64,000 nt of DNA from CAVWGP01 sp963754645 (lineage in GTDB: Bacteria; Pseudomonadota; Alphaproteobacteria; Bin65): the NCBI GenBank assembly GCA_963754645.1, contig CAVWGP010000004.1, forward strand, positions 372,001-436,000, read 5' to 3'. Made by a program: the position numbers and the translations under genes. This document shows positions 54,310-62,507 of the stretch, piece by piece. The stretch's first letter is position 1. Every line of letters begins with the position of its first letter. The notes under the pieces were generated by a model. That model was not told the DNA's origin and did not search any database. It was given only the letters and a program-made list of their open reading frames with translations.

Positions 54310-55758
54310 TCAGGCCCGGAGCGAAAGACGGCCCATGACCGCCGGATGATCGAGGCCCGAGCCGCCGCCGCCCGCCGTGGCCGCGATCGTCACATCGACT
54401 TCCTCGTTGGCGGCATCGTCGGCGACGGTGATGGTGACGTTGGCGCCTTCGATCAGGTTGACGCGCCGGCGCGTGCCCGCCGTGGCGCCGCCGTTCTTGG
54501 CGACGGCGACGCGGGCATTGTTGCCGAGCACGGCCGTTTCGTCGAAATCGAGATTGCCGCCGCTGACGATCAGCGGCGCGGCATAGGGCAGGTAGGCCGA
54601 GATATTGTTCGGCGCGGCGGCATCGTTCTGCCATTTGACGTTGATGGCATTGGCCGGCGCAGCGGGCGTTGTGTCGTCGAAATCCGCGTCGGACGCGGCG
54701 GCGCCGTTGACGCTGATCGAGTCGCCGCTGCCGCCCGTAGGCAGGGCGAAGAACCCTTTGGTTCCGCCGGCGTCCGTGCCGTAATAGCGCGATACGCCGG
54801 GCGCCGCCGCGTCGCCCGACAGTCTCAGGCCCGAGGCGTCGGCCGCAATGGACATCTGCGTCACGGCGTCGGCGCTGATGGCGTCGCCGGCGTCGTTGTA
54901 AGTGAAATCGATCGTCGCCGTGTCGACCAGGGCAGCGCCAACAGCGTCTTGCGCCGCTTCGGCGAAGTCGGCGATATCGGCGCTGCCATGGGCATGGACG
55001 AGCGGCGCTTTTTCGGCGTCGAGTTCGTCCAGCGCGGCTTGCACCGTGAGAGAGGAAATCGCGCCGGCCGGGACATTCGCCACTTCGCTCGCCGTGTAAT
55101 CGCCCGCGGTCGAGACGACGGCGCCGCTGCGGCCCTCGAAGCTGGCAACGCCCGCGCCGCCGCCGCCCGCCGCGACCCACTCGGCGTCGTGATCCTTGTC
55201 GGTCTTTTTGGCCAGCACTAGGCCGGTTGTGCCGCCGCGCGGCACGCCGCGGCCGGCGCGTCCCGGCGGGCCCTTGTCGCCGCGCGCCACGAGCACGGAC
55301 CAGGCGGCGCTGGTCACGCTTTCCGCGCCGCCGGGCTCGGCGCCGCTACCGGCGCGTGTGCAGATCCAAGCATGGTCGCACCACACTACGAGATCGCCCT
55401 TGGAATACTCGTATTGGTTGTCCCAGCTGCCGCGAAAGCGCAGGCCGTCGCCGGCCGGACCGGGCGGCCCTGCCGGACCCGGCGGGCCGGCGGGTCCCGG
55501 TAGGCCCGGGAACCCGCCGGCGTCTCCAGCCGCGCCGCCTTGGCCTCCGGCCGGATGGCCGGAGTCGCGCTGCGTCGCTTCAGCGAGCATGGCGAGCGCG
55601 CGTTCGGCCAGGCACCGCGCATCGAGCGCCATCACGGCCGGAGAAACCTCATGAGGATCGGGCTCGGTTCCGCCCGCAAGCTGCGCGGCGGCTGCGCGGG
55701 CCGCGGCGAGCGCGCGCTCGGCGAGGCGCTCGGCGTCGTAGAGCAAGGTCTCCCTCAT
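54310..55758 (-). CDS. Collagen-like phage fibre protein
   Basis: This 482-residue protein has a helical N-terminus rich in Ala/Glu, then Gly-X-Y repeats FPGLPGPAGPPGPAGPPGPA around residues 80-105, then GSWDNQYEYSKGDLVVWCDH, the carbohydrate-binding-like segment frequent in phage fibres. A second short GDKGPPGRAGRG and a long Asp/Ala-rich beta tail follow. Its start overlaps the portal stop by 4 bp. It is probably a trimeric fibre or head appendage. Confidence 0.75.
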   Translation of the reverse strand: MRETLLYDAERLAERALAAARAAAAQLAGGTEPDPHEVSPAVMALDARCLAERALAMLAEATQRDSGHPAGGQGGAAGDAGGFPGLPGPAGPPGPAGPPGPAGDGLRFRGSWDNQYEYSKGDLVVWCDHAWICTRAGSGAEPGGAESVTSAAWSVLVARGDKGPPGRAGRGVPRGGTTGLVLAKKTDKDHDAEWVAAGGGGAGVASFEGRSGAVVSTAGDYTASEVANVPAGAISSLTVQAALDELDAEKAPLVHAHGSADIADFAEAAQDAVGAALVDTATIDFTYNDAGDAISADAVTQMSIAADASGLRLSGDAAAPGVSRYYGTDAGGTKGFFALPTGGSGDSISVNGAAASDADFDDTTPAAPANAINVKWQNDAAAPNNISAYLPYAAPLIVSGGNLDFDETAVLGNNARVAVAKNGGATAGTRRRVNLIEGANVTITVADDAANEEVDVTIAATAGGGGSGLDHPAVMGRLSLRA

Positions 55759-57449
55759 TGCTCCGCTCCCGGTCGCGGCGCGCTTGGGGCCATGCCGCCC
55801 GCGGCCTGCGCCGCCGCCGCGATGTTCGAAGCCAATTGCCGACGCTCGGCGCGGCTGCGCAGGATGCGCGGCTCGATGCCCATTTTCTTGGCGAGATAAT
55901 CGGCGAAACGTTCGCCGTCGATGACGAGGTTGGCGGTGCTGCCGCCGTCGAGGCCGGTGAGCAATTGGCTGTAACGCAAGTGGCGCAGGATATCGTCTTG
56001 CGCTTGCGCCCGCGTGATCGGCGCCAGCGGCTTGATATCGAGAAAGCCGTGATCGAGCCGCGGCAGCTTGATCGCTCCCTTCTTGCGCAGGATGAAGAGC
56101 ACGCGGCGGATATATTGGAAGAGCAGCTCGGAGATCAGCCGCGCATTGGGCCCGGAGAGCCGCGCCGCGCGGTCGGCGACGCGCTGCATGGCCTCGGTCG
56201 CCGTCATCGGCGCCTTGTCAGTCGGACCGAGATCGAGCTTGAAAAACGCCGAGCGGATATTGTTTTGCAGCAGCTGAAGCTGCATCGCGCCGAAATCGGG
56301 ACTGCCGCCGACCTGGATCGGCGTCAGCCCCGTGCTGCCGTGCTGGCGCGGGATGATGGTGCCGGCCTGGATGCGGATCGTGTCGACATTGATGACGCCG
56401 GTGTCTTCGTAGGACCACAAGCCGCCGACCGAGAGATCGAGATGTTCGAGCAGCAGCTCGCGCAGCACATTGGCGCTGCGGATTTCCGGCATGGCGATTT
56501 GTGCCGGTCCGCGCCCATAGGTCTCGCCGGGCACGCGCATATAATTGTAGGCGATGAAAGGCTTGGCGCCCATGCCGCGGGTCACGTTGTGCGCCAGCTC
56601 GGTGCGGCTCTGCAGATCGACGCAGCGATAGACCCAGACCTCGTTCTTCGGATCGGACCAATCGCGCTCATAGCCTTCGATCAACTCGAACTCCTGGTCC
56701 GGTTTTTCGCGCATCGCGTGTGCCATGGCGGACGACACCGCGGACTTGTTTTGTTCGCCGGAGCGGTCCGGCCCGATGGCGGGATGCGAGGGGGCCGCGA
56801 GGCAATCGGCGGCGTCGGGCCACAGCACGGCGATATCGCGCGCCTTGACGCGGCGCTCGCGATAAAGCGCGTCGTGCTCGCCATAGGGGCCGACATCGAG
56901 AATGGCCTCGGTCAGCGGCAGCGCGCGATGCTGCAACGGCGTGAGCGCGTCGCCCTCATCGACCAGGAGAACGCCGGTGGCGATGGCGTAGTCGAGATTG
57001 GACTCGAAGGCGGCGGCGCGGAAATTCGAATTGTTGACCGCCTCGATCGCGTAGTCCGAAACCTCGGCCAAGGCATTGCGCATCTCGTCCGCCTCGTCGC
57101 CGGGTATGGCGCGGCCGGGCAGCAGTTCGATCGGCTTCTGATCGGTCGGCCAAATTTCCTCGAGCCGCTGCGAAGCGAAATCGGCGATCGCCTCCACCGA
57201 CGTGTAGTCGAAAAGCCGGTCGGTGCGCCGCGCCGCCGAACCGCCGCCGAGGCCCTTGGCATAGGGCCGCTCGCGCAGCGGCATGCAGAACTCATAGGCC
57301 TCGTCGAATACCGGGGCCACGAGTTCCCAATTCCGCTTCGCTGACTTGAAGCGCTCGGTGAACCGGTCAAGATCGGCCCGATCGAGATCGGCTCGTTTCG
57401 AATCCGGCGCGCCGGGTTCGGCCGCTTGCGTCACATCGTATTTGCTCAT
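55755..57449 (-). CDS. Head-tail connector (portal) protein, T7-like
   Basis: This 564-residue protein from the ATG at 57449 (SKYDVTQAAEPGAPD) belongs to the podovirus head-tail connector family: KRNWELVAPVFDEAYEFCMP, RLFDYTSVEAIADFASQRLE, GRGPAQIAMPEIRSANVLRE and ATEAMQRVADRAARLSGPNA. It forms the dodecameric DNA entry/exit ring at the capsid vertex. A longer frame to 57578 covers the preceding gene and is not used. It is the best anchor of the phage's podovirus nature. Confidence 0.9.
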   Translation of the reverse strand: MSKYDVTQAAEPGAPDSKRADLDRADLDRFTERFKSAKRNWELVAPVFDEAYEFCMPLRERPYAKGLGGGSAARRTDRLFDYTSVEAIADFASQRLEEIWPTDQKPIELLPGRAIPGDEADEMRNALAEVSDYAIEAVNNSNFRAAAFESNLDYAIATGVLLVDEGDALTPLQHRALPLTEAILDVGPYGEHDALYRERRVKARDIAVLWPDAADCLAAPSHPAIGPDRSGEQNKSAVSSAMAHAMREKPDQEFELIEGYERDWSDPKNEVWVYRCVDLQSRTELAHNVTRGMGAKPFIAYNYMRVPGETYGRGPAQIAMPEIRSANVLRELLLEHLDLSVGGLWSYEDTGVINVDTIRIQAGTIIPRQHGSTGLTPIQVGGSPDFGAMQLQLLQNNIRSAFFKLDLGPTDKAPMTATEAMQRVADRAARLSGPNARLISELLFQYIRRVLFILRKKGAIKLPRLDHGFLDIKPLAPITRAQAQDDILRHLRYSQLLTGLDGGSTANLVIDGERFADYLAKKMGIEPRILRSRAERRQLASNIAAAAQAAGGMAPSAPRPGAEQ

Positions 57450-57489
57450 GCTAAGCCTTTTTCGGGTTGGGAAGGGGAGACCGGCGGGG

Positions 57490-57711
57490 TCAGCCGCCGA
57501 GCGTGTCCTTAAAGCCAAGGAAGCCGCCGGCGCCGGACAGGAGCGAGCGTATGCCGCGGACGCCGCGCCGGCGCGCATCCAGCTCCTCGTTCTGCTTGCG
57601 GGTGAGTTCTTCCTGTTCTCGTTGGACGCGCGCCTGGTTCTCGGCCATTTGCTGGGCGGCGAGATTGGCGGCGGTGCTATCTGGCTTGGGCGGGGTGAAA
57701 ATCCGTTTCAT
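57490..57711 (-). CDS. Small phage protein preceding the portal
   Basis: This 73-residue protein, KRIFTPPKPDSTAANLAAQQ then a charged helix REQEELTRKQNEELDARRRG, is typical of the small proteins encoded directly before podovirus portal genes. The ATG at 57711 is chosen because upstream in-frame codons pass through the promoter-like element at 57764. Its role is unknown. Confidence 0.65.
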   Translation of the reverse strand: MKRIFTPPKPDSTAANLAAQQMAENQARVQREQEELTRKQNEELDARRRGVRGIRSLLSGAGGFLGFKDTLGG

Positions 57712-57763
57712 GATGTCCTCGGGTTCGAAAGCCAGGGCCATCATGGCAAAAACAATTTTTTTC

Positions 57764-57792
57764 GCACCGTACAGGATAAATCCTATGGTACG
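57764..57792 (-). promoter_or_regulatory. Phage promoter-like element, copy 2
   Basis: It is identical over 29 bases to 37932-37960 and ends 53 bases before the start at 57711. This copy stands right after the effector/immunity array, so it would restart structural-gene transcription behind the inserted cassettes. Whether it serves a phage RNA polymerase or the host cannot be told. Confidence 0.65.
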
Positions 57793-57885
57793 GAATTGCC
57801 CCGTGGGGCCTGGCACCTTGCTCCGTGGAGGGGTCAGGCCTGGTGGGCCGCGTCTGTTGTGGGAAATTTCCGCCGGACGCGCTCT

Positions 57886-58086
57886 TTACACGCTGTCGAT
57901 CAGCGCGCAAAGATTGGAAAGAGGTAGCGGGCCGACGCCGAGCCGCATACGTTCGCGCGCGAGGGAGGGCTCCAGCGGCTCGAGCCAGGCCGTTGCGTCG
58001 TCGGGAACCAGGCGCGTCGCTTCGGCCAGCGCCCGCGCCGCGGCCAGGCGATCGGCCGGGTCGCGCTTGTGAAATCCGCTGCGAAA
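57886..58086 (-). pseudogene. Displaced original C-terminus of YWR-module protein
   Basis: Immediately after the second partner gene, the minus strand reads RSGFHKRDPADRLAAARALA, EATRLVPDDATAWLEPLEPS and ends NLCALIDSV at a TAA (57886). The first part repeats RSGFHKRDPADRLAAARALA of the protein at 60257-61880. It has no start codon in place, as expected for the displaced C-terminus of the pre-insertion gene. Confidence 0.75.
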
Positions 58087-58089
58087 GAG

Positions 58090-58800
58090 TCAGGGCGATT
58101 GTTTCGAGCCCACTTTGCTTTCAAACGCCGCCGGCGGCCAGCGGACGACGGCCTTTAGCAGATCGGCGCTACATCTGTATCCTGTCGAAACCGGGAAATC
58201 GATATTGGCGTCGAATGCGCGCCTAACCGCCGCGAGATCGCCGACCTCCGCCGAATACACGGAGATGATGTCTGGTTCCGCGGCGAAAATGGAAAAACCT
58301 TCGTGGTGCGAATACAGAGCCCAACGAAGTCCGTTATCGAACGCCAGTCCAGTGTGAATTAGACCCGCAAAGTAGATGCCGCGCCGTGCGCGACCGAAGC
58401 CTTCAAGCGAAAATGGGAAGGAAACGCCCGTTGGATCGCAATACCGGGGATCCGGCGGTGCCGGATCTATTGCCGTGGCCGTGACGCGCCGCGTTCCAGT
58501 CTCAATCAACGCTTTCATCCAGGCTCGCCACGCCCGTACGGCGATAAGGGCATTCTCATCGGAGCCGTCCCAGTCTGCTGGGATCTCGAACAAAGCGTTC
58601 TCGAGATAGTTGGGGAGGCCGATCTCAAGCCAATTGCCATTGCGAAAAAGGCGTTTGGCGGGCTCGCCGAGCAAATCTTCAAAATGAAGTCCAGTAAGCA
58701 ATTTGCTGACGCTTGATCGACATCGGGTGGTATATGAATCGGCATAGAGCAACTCGATCTCATTGCCGATTTCATCGAAAGCGGCGTTTTTCTCACTCAT
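58090..58800 (-). CDS. Putative immunity protein 2
   Basis: This 236-residue protein, acidic and soluble without a signal peptide, begins SEKNAAFDEIGNEIELLYAD. Its C-terminal part SIFAAEPDIISVYSAEVGDL, AAVRRAFDANIDFPVS and SADLLKAVVRWPPAAFE closely matches the partner at 59552-60241, while the middle differs. Its ATG overlaps the end of the upstream toxin-like frame by 8 bp. Paired presence with each alternative tip is the reason for the immunity call. Confidence 0.65.
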   Translation of the reverse strand: MSEKNAAFDEIGNEIELLYADSYTTRCRSSVSKLLTGLHFEDLLGEPAKRLFRNGNWLEIGLPNYLENALFEIPADWDGSDENALIAVRAWRAWMKALIETGTRRVTATAIDPAPPDPRYCDPTGVSFPFSLEGFGRARRGIYFAGLIHTGLAFDNGLRWALYSHHEGFSIFAAEPDIISVYSAEVGDLAAVRRAFDANIDFPVSTGYRCSADLLKAVVRWPPAAFESKVGSKQSP

Positions 58801-59545
58801 AACGCACCTTTAGTCTGGCCGGGCCCTTAGCGCCCCACTCAACGTGAATTTCATTTGTGGGCGCGTTGTTGGCGGATTGGCGCCTGAACGTTATACGCGT
58901 TCCATCGGCGGCAGCGTACTTGATTACCCCTGGTTCCCTTGTGTCGATCTTGGTCCAATCGCCTCCGGTGTTGCGTACGGCGCGCCAATAATCACGCATC
59001 CCTGCAAAGTGGCCGCCCGGCTCATAGGCAACGAAGTCCTTTTCGAGCGGAGGTCGGTTAAGCTTGTCCGGTGTAGAGCCCTGCAAGATCCGTTCGACTG
59101 CGCCGCGTACTTTTGGCGTCTTGATGTGATCGAGCCGGTCCGTCAGTTCCTTCGGGAACGTTCGCGGATCGCCGAGCGGCGGTATGCGGGGGTCGCGCGA
59201 AGGCGCGCCCTTGCCCGGTCCGCCGGGCTTGCGCGTCATCGCGCCGAGCGCGGCGCCGAAGCCGGCGGCGCCGCGTCCGGCACGCGGAATCGCACCGCCA
59301 TCGACCAGCAAGTAGGCGTGCCGGAAATAACGCAGGTCTGGCGTTTCGGTGGCGAGGTCGATCAGGCGCCCGGGATCGTCGGCGAGTTTCGGATCGGCGC
59401 CGAGACGCTCGACTTCTCGCGCGAAGGCGAGTTCCTGGGGCTTGAACCACGCCGAGGCTTCGTCGGGAAACAAGCGCATGGTTTCGGCGAGCGCCCGGGC
59501 CGCAGCCAGGCGATCGGCGGGATCGCGTTTGTGAAACCGGCTCCA
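58793..59545 (-). CDS. Orphan effector C-terminal cassette 2
   Basis: Homology starts at about 59545 with RFHKRDPADRLAAARALAET, repeating the constant region of the upstream effector, and goes on to HAYLLVDGGAIPRAGRG, KELTDRLDHIKTPKVRG and a tip YWRAVRNTGGDWTKI, GVIKYAAADGTRITFRRQSA, ending RLKVRYE. The first in-frame ATG is at 59479. The tip is homologous to but clearly diverged from the tip at 60257. It looks like a silent alternative toxin tip that could be recombined onto the full-length gene. Confidence 0.65.
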   Translation of the reverse strand, partial: WSRFHKRDPADRLAAARALAETMRLFPDEASAWFKPQELAFAREVERLGADPKLADDPGRLIDLATETPDLRYFRHAYLLVDGGAIPRAGRGAAGFGAALGAMTRKPGGPGKGAPSRDPRIPPLGDPRTFPKELTDRLDHIKTPKVRGAVERILQGSTPDKLNRPPLEKDFVAYEPGGHFAGMRDYWRAVRNTGGDWTKIDTREPGVIKYAAADGTRITFRRQSANNAPTNEIHVEWGAKGPARLKVRYE

Positions 59546-59551
59546 AATGGA

Positions 59552-60241
59552 TTAGAGGGCCGGCTCCGAAGAAGCTCCGCCTTCAAGCGCCGCCGCCGGC
59601 CAGCGGACGACGGCCTTGAGCAGGTCGGCGCTGTAAGTGAGTAGTTTCGATACCGGAAAGTCGATATTCGCATCGAAGGCCCGCTTGACCGCCGCGAGAT
59701 CGCCCACCGCCGCTGAGAATGTGGCGATGATCGCAGGTTCTGCGGCGAAGATGGAAAAATTCGTGTGATGAGAGTAAGTCGCCCAGCGTAGATCGAGATC
59801 GAATGTTGCCCAGCCGTTGCCAATGCTGGATAAGCGCAAAGCGCGAGAAGCGCATTCGATGTGCTCTAATGTCAACGAAAAGATAGCCGCGATTGGGCGG
59901 GTATAGTTCGTGTCCGCATGAAATGGGCACGCGATCGGCGTCATAATGGCAGGCTTACTCCCTGCGGCGGTGGCTGTTTTCAGCCAAGCGTTCCAAGCAC
60001 GAGCGGAAACGATGTCGTTTTCGTCGGCTTCGATCCAAGACTCCGGAACATCGAAGATTGCCCCGTCGAGATCGTAGGGAAGGCCGATTTCGGGCCAATG
60101 GGCATGGCGAAAAATTCGCTTGTCGCGGTCGCTGGCCAGATCGTCAAATTGAGCCCCAGTGAACAGTTTGTCGACAAAGGGCTTACATCGCGCGTCGTAC
60201 AAATCGTTGTAGAGAAATTCGATTTCATCGCTATCGGTCAT
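59552..60241 (-). CDS. Putative immunity protein 1
   Basis: This 229-residue acidic soluble protein (TDSDEIEFLYNDLYDARCKP) is homologous to the one at 58090-58800 in both termini: ATYSHHTNFSIFAAEPAIIA, AVGDLAAVKRAFDANIDFPV and ADLLKAVVRWPAAALE. It starts 15 bp after the effector stop, in the same operon. No known domain is recognised. It is inferred to neutralise the tip at 60257. Confidence 0.65.
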   Translation of the reverse strand: MTDSDEIEFLYNDLYDARCKPFVDKLFTGAQFDDLASDRDKRIFRHAHWPEIGLPYDLDGAIFDVPESWIEADENDIVSARAWNAWLKTATAAGSKPAIMTPIACPFHADTNYTRPIAAIFSLTLEHIECASRALRLSSIGNGWATFDLDLRWATYSHHTNFSIFAAEPAIIATFSAAVGDLAAVKRAFDANIDFPVSKLLTYSADLLKAVVRWPAAALEGGASSEPAL

Positions 60242-60256
60242 TTGGCGTCACCGCTG

Positions 60257-61880
60257 TCATTCATATCGTACTTTCAGTCGTGTCGGATTCTTGGCGCCCC
60301 ACTCGATCTGAATTTCGTTAATCGGCTCTCTGCCGGACATTTGGCGCCGGAATATGATACGGGTTCCATCGGCGGCCGAGTAGATCAACACCTTCAGGTC
60401 TCTATCGACTGTGACTTTCTTCCAGTCCCCGCCAGCGCGATGCACGGCGCTCCAATAGTCGCGGAAGGCAGTGTCGGGCCGGCCAGCCTTGTATGTCACA
60501 AAATCCTTGGCGAAATCGGCGCGATTCGATTTGTCAGGCGTTGCGCCCTGCATGAGCCGCTCGACCGCGCCGCGTACTTCTGGCGTTTTGATGTGATCGA
60601 GCCGGTCCGTCAACTCCTTCGGAAAGCTGCGCGGTTCGCCGAGCGGCGGTATGCGGGGGTCGCGGGGCGGCGTGCCCTTGCCGGGCCCGCCGGTTGCACC
60701 GCCGGGCTTGCGCGTCATGGCGCCGAGCGCGGCGCCGAGACCGGCCGCGCTGCCGGCGCGCGGAACTATGCCGCCATCGACCAACAAAATAGGCGTGCCG
60801 GAAATAACGCAGGTCTGGCGTTTCGGTGGCGAGGTCGATCAGGCGCCCGGGATCGTCGGCGAGTTTCGGATCGGCGCCGAGACGCTCGACTTCTCGCGCG
60901 AAGGCGAGTTCCTGGGGCTCGAACCACGCCGAGGCTTCGTCGGGAAACAAGCGCATGGTTTCGGCGAGCGCCCGGGCCGCAGCCAGGCGATCGGCGGGAT
61001 CGCGTTTGTGGAACCCACTCCGAATGGCGTCGAACAGGCCGTTCGAGAGAATGCCGCGCGACTTCGAGGCATCGAGAAAAGCCTCGATCTCCGCGCTGTG
61101 CGGCAGACCAAGGCCGCGCGTCTTGCGCCGAAATTCGAGGACCTCTTCATTGACTTCGCGTTCAAGCGTCTTGCGCTCGTCGGGGCCGATCTGCCTGGGC
61201 TTTTCCTGGCCGGCGGCGGATTGCTGCGTATTCGGATCGTCCAAGTCGAGATCGAACAATTTCTCGTCGAGACTTGATCCTGTTTTGTTCTTTTTGGGTT
61301 TTGGATCGCGGCCTTGGGGCTTGATCGCCAAATCCGGATTCTCCGCCAAGGTGTCGCCGGTCGCGACGCGATCGTCGGCCAGCATTATTCGCGGCTTGTC
61401 GGTGCCCGGATCGTAGCGAAGGTTTCGCGTGGGCGGCGTCGTTTCGCGCCAAAGCAAATCGGCCGCTCCATCGGTGCCGCCGTCATTGCTCGCTGCGCCG
61501 GCTTTTGTCTTCGTGGGCTCGGCACCGTCGAAAGCACCGAATTTTAGCGGCCTTGGCTCGGTGCGCCGGAGCTTGCCCGTGGCGTCATATCCGGCGTCGG
61601 GATAGGCCGTTTCGAAGGCCTTGGTGACGTTGGCGACAAAGACCGGGTCGCGCTGGCGCCAGTAGCGCTCGTCGGCGACAAGCTCCTTAAGCTTTGTCTT
61701 GGTCGCTTCGATGCCTTCCGCATCGCCGGGTTCGTCGTCGAAAGACGGCGTCGGCGCGTCGTCGTCCGTGGATCGATCCGATAGGACCGGCGGGCCGCCG
61801 CCGGGCGCGTCCCACGGTTCCTGCTCGGCCGGATCGTCGGGATCGAAACCTGGGCGCGGGCGGTAATAGCTGTGTCGCAT
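60257..61880 (-). CDS. YWR-module effector 1 (frameshifted before tip)
   Basis: The start RHSYYRPRPGFDPDDPAEQE is followed by the shared module ATKTKLKELVADERYWRQ, DPVFVANVTKAFETAY, DATGKLRRTEPRPL. A charged linker and RSGFHKRDPADRLAAARALA lead to HAYF at about 60790, where an extra base in a run of A/T shifts the frame. The tip continues LVDGGIVPRAGSAAG, KELTDRLDHIKTPEVRG, YWSAVHRAGGDWKKV and IYSAADGTRIIFRRQMSG, ending RLKVRYE. The open frame alone covers 60534-61880. It lies between the terminase-side gene and the portal-side gene. Confidence 0.7.
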
Positions 61881-61896
61881 TGGGATGTGTCCATTC

Positions 61897-62346
61897 TCAG
61901 GGGTTGGTGGTGGGCGCGCCGGCCGCCTCGTCTTTATCGAAGGCCGGCCGCGCGCCGTGTTTGAGCAGGAGCGCGTGCAGGCCGTCGGGGCGGAGGGGGG
62001 CGCGGCGCAGGCCGAGGAGGTGGGCGATGACGGTGACGCAGGTCGCGAACAGGCGCGGCCGGGCCGGCGCCTTGCCCTGGGCGCGGGCGCGCAGGATGCG
62101 GCCGTCGCGCGACCAGATTTCGGCCACCATGCGGTCGATGGCGTGCCCGGGCAGCGCGCGCAGCACGAAGCCTTCGAGCGTCGGATCGAACAGGATCCAA
62201 ACGCCCGCCGAAGGGTCGTAGGCGAATGCGAAAACGTGGCGGAAGCCCTTGCGGCAGAAGCGATGCCACCACAGATTGCAGCCGTAATCGACGAAGGCCA
62301 CGAACCATTCCTCGAGATACGGCAGCGGCGCCCCGGCGCGGTTCAT
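61897..62346 (-). CDS. Conserved phage protein next to terminase
   Basis: This 149-residue protein, LEEWFVAFVDYGCNLWWHRF, FRHVFAFAYDPSAGVWILFD and DRMVAEIWSRDGRI, has an alpha/beta look with many aromatics. It is encoded between TerL and the first effector. I recall similar proteins near terminases of alphaproteobacterial podophages, but no function. A conserved Cys/His pair (CNLWWH) is noted without interpretation. Confidence 0.65.
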   Translation of the reverse strand: MNRAGAPLPYLEEWFVAFVDYGCNLWWHRFCRKGFRHVFAFAYDPSAGVWILFDPTLEGFVLRALPGHAIDRMVAEIWSRDGRILRARAQGKAPARPRLFATCVTVIAHLLGLRRAPLRPDGLHALLLKHGARPAFDKDEAAGAPTTNP

Positions 62347-62381
62347 CGTAACGTCCTTTCCGAAGATGAGAGTGGGAAGTC

Positions 62382-62466
62382 AACCACGGAGGCACGGAGC
62401 CATGGAGAAGCTGGTATGCGCCGAAGGCGCGGTTTGTTTCTCTCGGAATCTCCGTGCTTCCGTCGG
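62382..62466. repeat. Dispersed inverted-repeat element, copy 2
   Basis: Its arms aaccacggaggcacggag and ctccgtgcttccgtcgg enclose the core gcgccgaaggcgc, as in copy 1 at 5717-5807. It fills the gap between TerL and the next gene inside the prophage, so the element family moves between chromosome and phage or the prophage is long resident. Confidence 0.75.
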
Positions 62467-62507
62467 ATATCGATCCTATTTCGCGCCATGACGCCGGATG
62501 TCCCTCG

